Assembly (NCBI GenBank): GCA_017649565.1
Contig: JAGCGO010000101.1
Coordinates: 1-50,033, forward strand
From: Fibrobacter sp.
GTDB lineage: Bacteria; Fibrobacterota; Fibrobacteria; Fibrobacterales; Fibrobacteraceae
DNA length: 50,033 nucleotides
Reading direction: 5' to 3'
Below are positions 15,817 to 25,015 of the stretch, one piece after another (positions within the stretch are counted from its first letter, which is position 1; each line of letters starts with the position of its first letter). A program made the translations under genes and the position numbers. The notes under the pieces are model-generated. The model was not told the DNA's origin and did no database searches. It saw nothing but the letters and a program-made list of their open reading frames with translations.

Positions 15817-17417
15817 TAAACGGTCTCCTTCCCAAAGATCCTATTGAGTAATGCTGTGCTCTGGACGTACATTTCGCTGGTGACTTTTTCGATCTTCTCG
15901 CTCAAGAGGCCATGCAGGATCATCACGGGAATCGCGATGACAAGGCCGGTCTCGGTCGTCACGAGGGCTTCGGAAATACCGCCAGCCAACACACGCGCAT
16001 CGTTCGTACCCACCTCGGTAATCACGGTAAACAACGTGATGATACCCGTCACCGTACCGAGCAAGCCAAGCAGCGGAGCAATCGTCCCCATGGCGGCGAG
16101 CAGGCCCATGCGGCGTTCGAGTTTCGGCTGTTCGCGGAGCAGGGCTTCCTGCAGGGATCGTTCGGCATCCTCGCGGGTTTCGCGGGCGCGGTTCAGCACG
16201 GCGAACAGGACCATCGAAAGGCTCGTTTCCTTCTTGAGGCAAAGGCCGGCAGCGTCTTCGTAGCGGGAATCCTTGACCATACCGTTCAGCTTTTTGATGA
16301 AGCGACGGCTGAGATGTCCACGGTAAGAAAGCACCAGGAAGCGTTCCAGGCAAAGCAGCAATGCAAATATCGCGACAAGGGCGAGCGGGTACATCACGAT
16401 GCCGCCCTTCTTGAAGAATGCGTAAAGTTCCTCGGTCCAGGTGAGTTCCTTCGTGTCAGTGATGGCATTCTTGACGGCCTTGTTCTGCAGCACGTCGAGC
16501 GGGATGCTCACGACAGTGTGTTCCGGAGCCTGGCTCACGGCCTGCTTCACGTTGGCGGCCATCTCGGCAGGAAGATTCGCATTCCATTCGAACACCTTTC
16601 CCTGCAGGGCGCCGGAGCGCAGTAGAGCCTGTACCTCGCCGTTGTCGATGGCGACTTCGCCCAGGAACACCGTACCGAGACGCAGACGGTTCACGTTCAC
16701 GTCGGGACGGTTGCCGACCTGCGAAACCTCGCGGCCGTAGGACTGCGTGTAGGTCAGTTCCTGACGCAAAAGCAAGTCTGTCAGGTAGCCGCGGGCAGCA
16801 CCCAGCGTGTTCGGGGTCGACGCATCGGCCTCGGCGGCGGCTTGCTTCAGGCGCAGCAGGCGCCCGTTCATGCCCACGGGATAGTCACCCGTGACTTCGT
16901 CGAGCGTCTTGTCGATAGAAAGTTTCACCTGCGTGTTCAGCGCATCGTAAGCGGACTCTTCGGCCTTTGCATTTTCTTCGGCCTCGCCCGTCACATTCTT
17001 ACTCGCCATGACTTCTTCGTTGACACGGCCCAAGTCCGTCGAGAGCTTGGAATAGCGTCCGTCGAGTTCACGCGTTTCCGCCTGGTGTTCCTCGGTCAGC
17101 TGCGATTCGGCGTAGCGTTTTTTCCAATGTTCTGCTTCCAGCTTCTCGAGCGAGTCGGCCTTCTGCAGGCGGATGCGGGTCAGCGTCTCGACTTCGCGCT
17201 GCAACGAGCGGACTTCTTCGAGCTGCAGGGAATCCTTGATGCGTTCCTGGTCTTCGGCAGTCGGGGTCTTCTCCTTCGACGACCACGGCCAAGCAAACGC
17301 CGACGATGCCAAGAAAAGCACCGCAAAAACCAAAACCAACTTGTTCAATTTCAGAGCCCTCTCGTCTCTCGTCTCTAATCTCTCGTCTCTCGTCTCTCGT
17401 CTCTCGTCTAAAATCAT
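15816..17417 (-). CDS. TtpC-like MotA/TolQ/ExbB protein with long periplasmic N-terminus
   Basis: 533 residues from ATG 17417-17415. This start is fixed by GGAGGTGGAAA upstream and by the ATGA overlap with the DUF3450 gene. Residues 1-25 (MILDERRETRDER...) are encoded by seven heptamer units, then comes a signal sequence (LVLVFAVLFLASSAFA, 27-42), a coiled-coil region (about 55-160), a periplasmic domain, and a C-terminal ExbB-like channel (about 326-533) with GGIVMYPLALVAIFALLLCLERFL and GTIAPLLGLLGTVTGI. In Vibrio, TtpC is an extra ExbB-like protein needed for TonB2-dependent transport; size, domain order and neighbours match. The charged repeat-encoded extension before the signal sequence is unusual. 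Confidence 0.88.
   Translation of the reverse strand: MILDERRETRDERLETRDERALKLNKLVLVFAVLFLASSAFAWPWSSKEKTPTAEDQERIKDSLQLEEVRSLQREVETLTRIRLQKADSLEKLEAEHWKKRYAESQLTEEHQAETRELDGRYSKLSTDLGRVNEEVMASKNVTGEAEENAKAEESAYDALNTQVKLSIDKTLDEVTGDYPVGMNGRLLRLKQAAAEADASTPNTLGAARGYLTDLLLRQELTYTQSYGREVSQVGNRPDVNVNRLRLGTVFLGEVAIDNGEVQALLRSGALQGKVFEWNANLPAEMAANVKQAVSQAPEHTVVSIPLDVLQNKAVKNAITDTKELTWTEELYAFFKKGGIVMYPLALVAIFALLLCLERFLVLSYRGHLSRRFIKKLNGMVKDSRYEDAAGLCLKKETSLSMVLFAVLNRARETREDAERSLQEALLREQPKLERRMGLLAAMGTIAPLLGLLGTVTGIITLFTVITEVGTNDARVLAGGISEALVTTETGLVIAIPVMILHGLLSEKIEKVTSEMYVQSTALLNRIFGKETV
17360..17408 (-). repeat. Seven heptamers (GACGAGA) between start codon and signal sequence
   Basis: Minus strand from 17408: four GACGAGA, one GATTAGA, two GACGAGA, all in tandem (49 bases), beginning 9 bases after the A of the ATG. 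Gain or loss of one unit would put the ttpC-like signal peptide and channel out of frame with this ATG, though a TTG (before AACAAG) just beyond the array could rescue translation. Confidence 0.9.
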
Positions 17418-18250
17418 TTTCCACCTCCCACCACGGAAAGGCTCACAGGCAGTTTCACGACCTGGGGCGGTTTCTTCGCCTGCTTCACGTCGATCGCGAG
17501 TTTCACGGCGCTGCGTTCTTCCAAGTTCAAATCTTCGTTCCATTCGTAAACGACGTTCCCGTTTTCCATGCGGCGCACAAGACAGCCGAACACGGTCCCG
17601 TTATCGTCGCTGTAGACCATCCACTGGTTACCGATGCGCAGAATCGAGGCGTTGATGAGTTCGCCGTTCTTGCGCGTGAGCGGGCTGTTAATGATTGCCA
17701 CTTCGTCACCGAACCGGGTTTCCTCGGCGATGAGCGACTTGAGGCGCGAAAAGGCTTCTTCTTCGCTGGCGTTACCGCTTTCGATATCACGGGTGAGCGA
17801 TTTTACGCGGTCAAGTCTCGTATCGCGTTCCCAGGGGAGCGTCTGGGCCACTTGGGATTCCAGCTGGCGGCTGACGGCGGAAAGCGCCGAGCGCAAGGCC
17901 TTGCGCTTTGCCGCAACGTTTTCGCTGCGGTTCTTTGCACGCGCCTGCTTGCCGCGTTCATCCTGCAGCTGCTCGGCCACCCCGCGAATCTTCGCGTTCA
18001 GGCTGTCGATTTCGGCACGGCGGCGTTCCGTGTCGGCCTTGTAGCGCTGCTGCAGAGTCTTGTAGCGGGAATCGTCTGCCTTGAGCATCGAATCCGTCGC
18101 GGCAATCTGCCGATTCAGTTTCTGGATTTCGGAATTCAGCTTTTCCTTTTCGAGTTTGAGATCCTGAATTTCCGAGGCACGGTCGGCAAACGCCATCCCT
18201 GAAAGAACTAGGACCACAAACGCAACCAGCAATATTTTCAATCGTTTCAT
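17414..18250 (-). CDS. DUF3450-family periplasmic coiled-coil protein, first gene of TonB operon
   Basis: 278 residues from ATG 18250-18248 (a TTG four codons upstream is possible). Signal peptide ILLVAFVVLVLSGMAFA, then a long coiled coil (about 22-110, EIQDLKLEKEKLNSEIQKLNRQI) and a globular C-terminal half (INSPLTRKNGELINASILRIGNQWMVYS). The layout matches DUF3450, a family that regularly precedes ttpC-exbB-exbD-tonB-TPR in marine gammaproteobacteria. It may organise the periplasmic part of the TonB complex. It overlaps the ttpC-like gene by ATGA. The motif at 18291-18318 gives the operon a promoter candidate. Confidence 0.82.
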   Translation of the reverse strand: MKRLKILLVAFVVLVLSGMAFADRASEIQDLKLEKEKLNSEIQKLNRQIAATDSMLKADDSRYKTLQQRYKADTERRRAEIDSLNAKIRGVAEQLQDERGKQARAKNRSENVAAKRKALRSALSAVSRQLESQVAQTLPWERDTRLDRVKSLTRDIESGNASEEEAFSRLKSLIAEETRFGDEVAIINSPLTRKNGELINASILRIGNQWMVYSDDNGTVFGCLVRRMENGNVVYEWNEDLNLEERSAVKLAIDVKQAKKPPQVVKLPVSLSVVGGGK

Positions 18251-18290
18251 ATTTTTCCGCAATGGTTTAATTTCAAAATTACATTATTGT

Positions 18291-18318
18291 AACACACGAA
18301 CCTTAAAAAAGTGTCACC
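18291..18318 (-). promoter_or_regulatory. Bipartite motif GGTGACACTT-N13-GTGTT upstream of the DUF3450/TonB operon
   Basis: Minus strand: GGTGACACTT from 18318 and GTGTT at 18295-18291, 40 bases before the ATG at 18250. Identical spacing to copies at 22595, 26292 and 26961. Read as -35 and -10 elements of an ECF sigma factor. Confidence 0.65.
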
Positions 18319-18343
18319 CCGTCGGCACGACAAACGAAAAAGA

Positions 18344-20038
18344 TCATTCGCATTCCACCTTACCCCCCTTACTGACCTTGCACCAATTTTCACATATAGG
18401 ATAGACAAATTCGTATCTTTCGCCTTTATCTTCAGAATGAGTGATATAAAGGCTACACTCATTCTCAACCATACCATGAATGATGGTAGACTTCACTTCT
18501 TCAATATAGTAACGGCTCACGAGCGCAGATGCGCACTGTTCATGGGACAAGTCCCAATTCCGGTCAGCGCACCAATTCCACAGGTACTCCTTGCAATTGT
18601 TCTTTTCGGAGTTTTCAAGGCACTGTTTTTCCAATTCCGAACAATCAGCAATGTGGTTGCTCTTGAAATTGGAGGCGACGCAGTAACGCTTGAGTCCATC
18701 TCCATAAGCTTCGGCCTTATCTTCCTCGTCAATGGAGTCCGGCAAGAAAATCGACCATTTCGTGGTATCGAGCATCATCGCCGCCTTCACGTGGGAAGCA
18801 TAGCAAGTCTCTACATCGCGGTTAATGACCGTATCCCTATATTTTTCGTACGCCCATTTGTTTACGCTTTCCCAATCATAAGACAAATACTCATCCGAAG
18901 GATCCCATCCCGAACATGCAATATCCTGGTAAAGTCTGCAACCTCTAGAATCCCAGCTATCCGAATTTTCTCCATCCTCATTTTCGCAATTTCTCCAGGC
19001 TATATGTCCGAGACTGACACCATCCCCCTTGACGGTAAAGTATATAGTTGACTTCGACATTCCAGAAAAGACACCCATCCCGTTCTCGATGTTCGATTCC
19101 GGGACAACCCTAGAGTCGCTTACCGACCCTTTCACCTTGTTTTCGTAGTCAATGTAGGCAGCGTCCGTCGCATAAAAGTCAACCGAAACAGATCCCAGGG
19201 GGAGCATCATGTTCATCAGATAAAGCGTATCGAGCGCATAGTAGTTTCCCACCCTGGCGTTCATCGTGAAACCCAAATTTTGCGATTTCTCCAACGGGTC
19301 GTGCATGGCGATGCCCCTGTACCCCGTCGAGTCTTCTTCTGTAAATCCCTTGAACATTTTATTGATGGTTGTTTCCTGGGATTCGGCATTCTCTATATCG
19401 TAATTCAGCACAGAAATAACGCCGCGCACAGAATGGTCGTAATCCATGGCGCACTTTATGAATTCCATATCCATCGGGAACTCAAGAAATTCCACCTCGA
19501 TACGTTTGTCGGGATCGTATTCTATCCACTCATAACTTCCGTCCTGCTTGGGCACATTAAAGCCAGTCGCCTTCACGGAATCGGGAATCGTTGCCACCGC
19601 CTTGTACCTGGACTTTGCCGTATGCCCCGCACTATCCCATCTGAAGAAAGCTTCCATCGTATACGATTCGCCCACAACTCCTTTACCATAAGAACTCCAT
19701 TCGTTGTCAAAACAATTTGGCGAACCATTTGGATGCAAAACCATAGTAGTGTCAACGACTTCTTCACCGATTGCAAAACGCCCACTTACCGTTACATAAG
19801 CGCTATCGTAGAATGCGAAATCTTCCGCCGCCGATTCGTCCAGTTCATATACCTTCGAAAAACAGATGCGTGGATGGTCTCCGGATATGATATAGCCGTA
19901 GGTATAGATGCCCAAGTAGACATCACGCTCTTCGGGATAGTAGTCCCACGGCCCGTGGAAATCACACGCACAGAACAAGAACGACAAAAGCAGCAACAGC
20001 ACCAGTTTTCTCGTCTCTCGTCTAGAAATAATACTCAT
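18344..20038 (-). CDS. Lipoprotein, DUF4249-like, partner of the TonB-dependent receptor
   Basis: 564 residues. Lipobox LFCAC (Cys 25). The first ~230 residues look like the beta-rich DUF4249 domain (PRICFSKVYELDES... AYVTVSGRF... YTMEAFFRWDSAGHTAKSRYKAVATIPDSVK), a family that in Bacteroidetes is encoded next to TonB-dependent receptors and is presumed to be a surface partner. The rest (to 564) is Cys-rich with several C-x4-9-C pairs and is unrecognised. It overlaps the receptor gene by 17 bases, so the two are coupled. Residues 5-11 (SRRETRK) come from two heptamer units between start and signal peptide. The family call is by pattern only. Confidence 0.65.
   Translation of the reverse strand: MSIISRRETRKLVLLLLLSFLFCACDFHGPWDYYPEERDVYLGIYTYGYIISGDHPRICFSKVYELDESAAEDFAFYDSAYVTVSGRFAIGEEVVDTTMVLHPNGSPNCFDNEWSSYGKGVVGESYTMEAFFRWDSAGHTAKSRYKAVATIPDSVKATGFNVPKQDGSYEWIEYDPDKRIEVEFLEFPMDMEFIKCAMDYDHSVRGVISVLNYDIENAESQETTINKMFKGFTEEDSTGYRGIAMHDPLEKSQNLGFTMNARVGNYYALDTLYLMNMMLPLGSVSVDFYATDAAYIDYENKVKGSVSDSRVVPESNIENGMGVFSGMSKSTIYFTVKGDGVSLGHIAWRNCENEDGENSDSWDSRGCRLYQDIACSGWDPSDEYLSYDWESVNKWAYEKYRDTVINRDVETCYASHVKAAMMLDTTKWSIFLPDSIDEEDKAEAYGDGLKRYCVASNFKSNHIADCSELEKQCLENSEKNNCKEYLWNWCADRNWDLSHEQCASALVSRYYIEEVKSTIIHGMVENECSLYITHSEDKGERYEFVYPICENWCKVSKGGKVECE
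20009..20022 (-). repeat. Two GACGAGA heptamers at the receptor stop/lipoprotein start
   Basis: Minus strand: the receptor stop TAG (20024-20022) runs directly into ACGAGAGACGAGA, which is also codons 5-11 of the overlapping lipoprotein gene, just before its hydrophobic signal segment. Confidence 0.75.
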
Positions 20039-22526
20039 AGCTAACCATTATCGGTAAATAGGGGAACTGCGCAATGGAAGTCTTCTCGGGAGGGTTCTTG
20101 CTCGTGTCGTAGAATGTATAGAACATGTTCTCGTGGTCGGTCAAGTTGATGATAGTCCAGCTGAAGTTCCACTTGCCTTCTTTTCCAATGTCAATCGGTT
20201 TCACGTCGATGCGGAAGTAGTCCGTCTGGCGACCCGCATTGCGGTTACCCGGCAAGACGGTAATATCGTCTGAATACCGCTGGCCCCCGATTTCTTCGGG
20301 ATAGTAGTAACCCAGGTATTCGCTGATGGGCATTCCCGCAGAATACTTGAGGATCACGGACGAGCGGAAATAGCGGCCCTGTTTCCTGTGCTTCCTGAGA
20401 GAATTCTCGTCACCCTTCCAGTTGATGCCGGCATCCATCTTCAGTGCGTAGGGCTGATGCCAGCTAGGGAAATACGCCTTGGTGCCATCGTTGGTACGGG
20501 CAACGCTGATACTCTGGCTCCAGTTGATGCCGCCAAACCACCAGCCCCTATCCTTGCGCAGCGACAATTCGTAACCGAAAGAATAGGCTTCTGCAGTGCC
20601 AAACCCGTCCGCAATCACGAAGTCGTCCGAAGCCGTTTCCTCGTTGCTGTCCAGCACCGCCACGAACGTGTTCAGGTTGTCCTGCGTCTTGTAGTAAACG
20701 CCCACCGTCGCATCGTAATCCTCGAAAATGCCGCGCTGGCTGTACTCCGCAGCAAACAACCACGAAGATGCCGGCTTGATATGCTTGCCCTTGGTAGTCG
20801 TCGTTGCCGGGTAATAGAACTCGTTCAACGTTTCCTGGTCAGTATAGACAATGGAATTCAGGTACTGCAAGTAGTATCCGCCATACAGTTCGACCGTCTT
20901 GGAATCGTCCAGGTTGACAGTGAATGAGGCACGGGGTTCTACGCCAAAGTGTTCGGCCGCTGTCTGGTAATTGAAGCGCATGCCATATTGCAACAGGTAA
21001 TCCGGAGCAAACTTCCAAGCATCCTGCAAGTAGGCCACATGATGGAACGGCTTCTGGATGTCGGTGATGCTTATCGTGGCCATCGCTTCCTGGTAGCGTT
21101 CGTAATCGTATTCCAGTTCGTAGCCCACAGTAAACGTATGGTTCTCGATGCCACGGTAGTTCAGCCACTGCTTGCCGGCAAAGGTGTAGAGGTACATCTC
21201 GATGGACATGAGATCGCTGATTTTCATGGTCTGGTAGAACTCGCTGAATGCAAGAGTCGCATTGTAGTCCCAGTTCCCGTTAAAGCGGTGATAGATATTC
21301 AACGGGATAGCGATGTTTCCCCAGTCCATGTAGAGCGGGTCAAAGCTCAGGCGGTCCTTACCCACGTAATAACTGAACTTGATGCGCGTATCGTCAGTAA
21401 AGTTGTACATGAACGTGCCCTGCAAGTCCGTAAATTCATAATCCAGATCAAGGTCCAGAATGCCGATGGCATTGCAGAGGTCCAGCATGTAGCCGATGTA
21501 GGTGGTACGTCCGGCAAACACCCAGCGGGCCGGGCCCTGGTGTCCTTCGGTGTGGGCTTGCGCGGCAAACGTGCTTATCTTGAGACTCGACTTGCTGAAC
21601 CACTCGTTGACCGTGTCCTGGCCACCTGCACGGCCGTCCATCTTGAGCACGGAACTCAGGCGGTTACCATACTGCGCCGGGAAGCCGCTCTTGTAGAACT
21701 GCACATCGTCAATACCTTCCACGAGGAAGGTACTGAACAGACCAAAGAAGTGTACCGGCGAGTACACCACCGCATTGTCGAACAAGAAAAGGTTTTGGTC
21801 GGCGGCACCGCCACGCACGTAAATCTTGGAACTGAAATCGGAACTCGCGACCACACCCGGGAGCGCCTGCACGCTCTTGATGACGTCCGCCTCGGCAAGA
21901 CCCGGCATGCGCTTGATGGATTTCGCGGTCACGACAGATTCGCCCGGCTTGCGCTTGGGACGGCGGCGCAACTGCACCACGACTTTCTTGAGCTCGGTAA
22001 CCTTGGTGTTGTCGCCCCCGGCAAGGAGTGCGTCCACATCCACGTCGTCGGCAGGCTTTTTAGATTCAGCAGCGGAATCAGGCCCCTGAGCTTGCCGAAG
22101 GGCCTGATCTGCGGTCGCAGAATCCTTCGAGTGTTCATCCTTGGCAGCGGTCGGTTCGGCTACAAAAGCCTCGCCCAGTGCCTGCGAAAAACTGCCTTCG
22201 TTCCCCGTATACACAAGTTCGTAGCATTTTTCCTTTTCGGCGCCCGCCGTGTCGGAATTGGTGACACAAACGTTCCAAAGGGTGTCCTCGGGGAGCACAA
22301 CGCTAAAGGGCGAGCCAACTGTCGTCTGCAGCGCCTCGCCCGATTCCAAAATTTCAACATTGAGCTTTTCGCCCGGAGCAAAGGAAGAATCCTGCACCAC
22401 GCCATTAAAGACGATTCCCTGAGCACGCGTCGAATCAACGGCTGCCGAATCCGCTGTAGACGCACTTTCCTGGGCTGCAACAGCGGCAACCACCAACAAG
22501 CAAAAAATGAAAATCCTCTCTATCAA
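20022..22526 (-). CDS. TonB-dependent outer-membrane receptor
   Basis: 834 residues, start TTG at 22526-22524 with AAGAAAGAG upstream. Signal peptide (IFIFCLLVVAAVAAQ), an N-terminal low-similarity extension containing a repeat-derived ALRQAQGPDS, then a plug domain (about 195-310) with MPGLAEADVIKSVQALPGVV, KIYVRGGAADQNLFLFDN and NRLSSVLKMDGRAGG, followed by a 22-strand-type barrel that ends VSYEYYF with the aromatic last residue. The plug pattern is that of receptors common in Bacteroidetes-like genomes. Substrate unknown. It is the likely client of the TonB system encoded downstream on the same strand, which is rare to see in one block. Confidence 0.9.
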   Translation of the reverse strand: MIERIFIFCLLVVAAVAAQESASTADSAAVDSTRAQGIVFNGVVQDSSFAPGEKLNVEILESGEALQTTVGSPFSVVLPEDTLWNVCVTNSDTAGAEKEKCYELVYTGNEGSFSQALGEAFVAEPTAAKDEHSKDSATADQALRQAQGPDSAAESKKPADDVDVDALLAGGDNTKVTELKKVVVQLRRRPKRKPGESVVTAKSIKRMPGLAEADVIKSVQALPGVVASSDFSSKIYVRGGAADQNLFLFDNAVVYSPVHFFGLFSTFLVEGIDDVQFYKSGFPAQYGNRLSSVLKMDGRAGGQDTVNEWFSKSSLKISTFAAQAHTEGHQGPARWVFAGRTTYIGYMLDLCNAIGILDLDLDYEFTDLQGTFMYNFTDDTRIKFSYYVGKDRLSFDPLYMDWGNIAIPLNIYHRFNGNWDYNATLAFSEFYQTMKISDLMSIEMYLYTFAGKQWLNYRGIENHTFTVGYELEYDYERYQEAMATISITDIQKPFHHVAYLQDAWKFAPDYLLQYGMRFNYQTAAEHFGVEPRASFTVNLDDSKTVELYGGYYLQYLNSIVYTDQETLNEFYYPATTTTKGKHIKPASSWLFAAEYSQRGIFEDYDATVGVYYKTQDNLNTFVAVLDSNEETASDDFVIADGFGTAEAYSFGYELSLRKDRGWWFGGINWSQSISVARTNDGTKAYFPSWHQPYALKMDAGINWKGDENSLRKHRKQGRYFRSSVILKYSAGMPISEYLGYYYPEEIGGQRYSDDITVLPGNRNAGRQTDYFRIDVKPIDIGKEGKWNFSWTIINLTDHENMFYTFYDTSKNPPEKTSIAQFPYLPIMVSYEYYF
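22077..22108. repeat. Palindromic repeat, copy B, inside the TonB-receptor gene
   Basis: ATCAGGCCC (077-085) and GGGCCTGAT (100-108) are perfect complements around a core that reads TTCGGCAAGCTCAG on the minus strand. It is in frame and contributes ALRQAQGPDS to the receptor N-terminal extension. Confidence 0.85.
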
Positions 22527-22594
22527 CGGCGTTCTCTTTCTTATCTGTAAAATTTAGAAATTCCATCACGGGCACAAGTCCCATGTACCCCTTA

Positions 22595-22622
22595 AACACA
22601 CAAGCGCACAGAAAGTGTCACC
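22595..22622 (-). promoter_or_regulatory. Bipartite motif GGTGACACTT-N13-GTGTT upstream of the TonB-dependent receptor
   Basis: Minus strand: GGTGACACTT from 22622, GTGTT at 22599-22595, 68 bases before the TTG start. One of four copies with the same spacing. Confidence 0.6.
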
Positions 22623-22713
22623 ATGAAACAATCTTTTTCAACGAAAAATTCCCCCGCGGCTCACGCGGAGGAACTCAACTAAGGAGAACATTCTCAATGG
22701 GGAGCGCTACCGC

Positions 22714-25014
22714 CTAGAACCTTCCGACGGTCACGCCAGCGTAGAATCCGGGCCACCAGCGCGCCTGATGATTTTTGCTACCAAAGTCATCGTGATATTC
22801 GGCCAAGGGTTTCACCATCAGTTTATCTCCATAACCAACGTGGGCCCAGTTTAGCGTTCCGCCCACAGAAAGTCCGAGGAACGGAACCAGCTGGCTCGTG
22901 TAGCCAAAGCGCAAACGATGGTGGAAATTAGGTCCGTCGTAATCATCATCAAAAGATACACTCATACTTTCACAATCTTCTCCGAATTCAACATCAGGCG
23001 TTTCTGCCGTCAGGAACATGTATTCCAGGTCAAAGTGGCTCCCGTATTTGCCGAACTGTGTACCAAGACCGACGCCGAATTCGTAGACATCGCTAAAGTG
23101 CTTGAAACCCGTGCCCTTCTCGATAAGGCGTCCACCTTCAAAGGAGGTGAAGAAATATGCCGTTCCGAAACGAAGTGCAAGATCGAGCGCACCCATCTCG
23201 TTCAGGGACGTCGTCGCGGACCACACGCCATTGCCAACGATACTCAAGAAACCGATTGGTGTCTTTTCGCATTTCGCACAGACGTTCATGAAACCGATCT
23301 GGTGGCCCTTGGCAAGCGTCTCGTAGTTAAAGAAGCCAACCTGCAGTCCGCCATCACCGCCGTTCACGTTCGTAAAGCCGATTTGCATATCCGAAGAATC
23401 CTTGGTCACATTGAGGAAGCCCGCCTGCAAAGTCGACGAGGCGACAGCTATGTTGGCAAACCCAAAACCAAAGCGACCATACTTCATGTAGTTCACGAAT
23501 CCCGCCTGCATAAAGCTCACGGTATCAGCACCAATGTTCACGTAACCCAGTTGCATACCATGAGAGGCCCTACGAGTAAGATTGACAAAACTCGCCTGGA
23601 CACCTTCGAACTCACCCGCAATATTGACGAACGAAGACACCTGCGCCCCCTCAATCCTATCTCGGGCAAAGTTCATGCCGAAGGTCAACTGCATGCCATG
23701 AATTTCCTTTTTTGCGGCGTTTGCAAACAAACTTATCTGCGAACCCAACATGTAATCATGTGCACCGGTAACAAAGAGCCCGAACTGTATTCCCTTACGG
23801 GGTTCCTTGTCTGTATCTACAAGATTGAACGTCATACGATACGTTCCATTGTGATCAAGAGAATCCAATGATTTTTTCACGGAATCAGCACGGTTCGCGT
23901 CCCCGATTTCGCCACGGAGGGTCGTCTTTTCGGCAGAAACCGCTGCGAACTGTTTCTGTGTAAGATGGGCACGGTAGTTGTCCTGGAGGGTAACAGTCGC
24001 TTCCTTGTACTCGGCAGGGCGTTCCAGGCGAACGCTGTACTTGCCGGCAGGGAACCCGAGACTCATGGAGCGCCCGCCCTTCTTGTAAAGCTCTGCAACC
24101 AACACGCCCTTCTCGTCGCGAATGAAAAGGCGGCCGTCCACGTCTTCGTCCAGTTCAAGACCGGCGCTCGTGCTGCGCAAATCCGTCATCACCACGTCAC
24201 CCGTTCCTGCAAGATTCATGTCACGGCTCGGATGCTGCGCACCGCCAATCGTCGTTTCGGTCTTCTGCAAAGTCTCGTTGAAGGCGAACTGGTAGGCCTC
24301 GGACAAGGTCACCTTGCCGTCGCCGCTCAGGTCGCCGCCGCCGCGCATGCCGCTCACCAGGGAGTGCGTAAAGAAGGAACCCCTCAGCTTGTCGCTTTCC
24401 TGACTGGACTCGTCCTGCGTGCTGCTTGTGATAAAGGCATAGCCCTTCATGTCGCTGCTCTGGTCCACCATGAATGCAGGCACAGCCACACCGCCCTTGA
24501 GGCGCGTAATCGCTCCGGAACCGCAGGCATCGATGACGGCGATTTTCACGTCGGCATTCAAGGCGTCAATGCGCTTGCGCAATTCCTTCCATGCATAAAC
24601 TTCATTGCCCAGGCGCAGTCCCTTCTCGTCGGCATGGCCGCTATAGTAAAAGAGCACCTCGTTACGTCCGCCCGAATTCTTGTTCTGCGAAACCCTACTG
24701 TCAAGACCGTCAAGCTGTTTCTGGAGTGCGGACACGCCCGGTTCCTTCACGACAATCACATTCTGCGCCTGCACGCCGCCCATCTCGCGAAGCACATTCG
24801 CGAAAGCCTTCGCATCCGATTCGGCATAACGGAGCTTGGGGCGACCTTCGCCACCGTAATTCGCACTCACCGCAACCACATAGCGGTTGATACGGTTGTC
24901 ACTTCCCTGCGCCGCAGACGCATTCGAAGCCGCGGCAAAAATGAACAAAGCAATAAGGGACAACACCATAATCGTAGTCGACGCATCTATTTTTTCAATC
25001 ACTTTTTTCATCAT
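22714..25014 (-). CDS. Exported caspase-fold (C14) protein with LA_2272-like surface repeats
   Basis: 766 residues from ATG 25014-25012 (GGGAGATAGT upstream, 1 base after the preceding stop). Signal anchor (about 15-34), caspase/metacaspase domain (about 42-290) with catalytic His 127 in YYSGHAD and Cys 164 in IDACGSGA, and an EF-hand-like DLSGDGKVTLSEA (228-240). A short carboxypeptidase-regulatory-like sandwich follows, then about ten repeats of the LA_2272 kind (MQLGYVNIGADTVSFMQAGFVNY..., LQVGFFNYE...) and a C-terminal beta-rich part. It is the third gene after an ECF sigma and an anti-sigma gene. Possible roles are a protease in envelope stress signalling or a self-processing surface protein; neither is shown. 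Confidence 0.85.
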   Translation of the reverse strand: MMKKVIEKIDASTTIMVLSLIALFIFAAASNASAAQGSDNRINRYVVAVSANYGGEGRPKLRYAESDAKAFANVLREMGGVQAQNVIVVKEPGVSALQKQLDGLDSRVSQNKNSGGRNEVLFYYSGHADEKGLRLGNEVYAWKELRKRIDALNADVKIAVIDACGSGAITRLKGGVAVPAFMVDQSSDMKGYAFITSSTQDESSQESDKLRGSFFTHSLVSGMRGGGDLSGDGKVTLSEAYQFAFNETLQKTETTIGGAQHPSRDMNLAGTGDVVMTDLRSTSAGLELDEDVDGRLFIRDEKGVLVAELYKKGGRSMSLGFPAGKYSVRLERPAEYKEATVTLQDNYRAHLTQKQFAAVSAEKTTLRGEIGDANRADSVKKSLDSLDHNGTYRMTFNLVDTDKEPRKGIQFGLFVTGAHDYMLGSQISLFANAAKKEIHGMQLTFGMNFARDRIEGAQVSSFVNIAGEFEGVQASFVNLTRRASHGMQLGYVNIGADTVSFMQAGFVNYMKYGRFGFGFANIAVASSTLQAGFLNVTKDSSDMQIGFTNVNGGDGGLQVGFFNYETLAKGHQIGFMNVCAKCEKTPIGFLSIVGNGVWSATTSLNEMGALDLALRFGTAYFFTSFEGGRLIEKGTGFKHFSDVYEFGVGLGTQFGKYGSHFDLEYMFLTAETPDVEFGEDCESMSVSFDDDYDGPNFHHRLRFGYTSQLVPFLGLSVGGTLNWAHVGYGDKLMVKPLAEYHDDFGSKNHQARWWPGFYAGVTVGRF

Positions 25015-25015
25015 A

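Noticed and set aside
20949..22550. 533-codon open frame opposite the TonB-receptor gene
   Set aside because: It is the shadow of a clear receptor gene on the other strand; composition is His/Val/Arg-rich and it has no start context. The same holds for long frames opposite the cadherin-like gene (1835-3193) and the GH9 gene (34971-36263).
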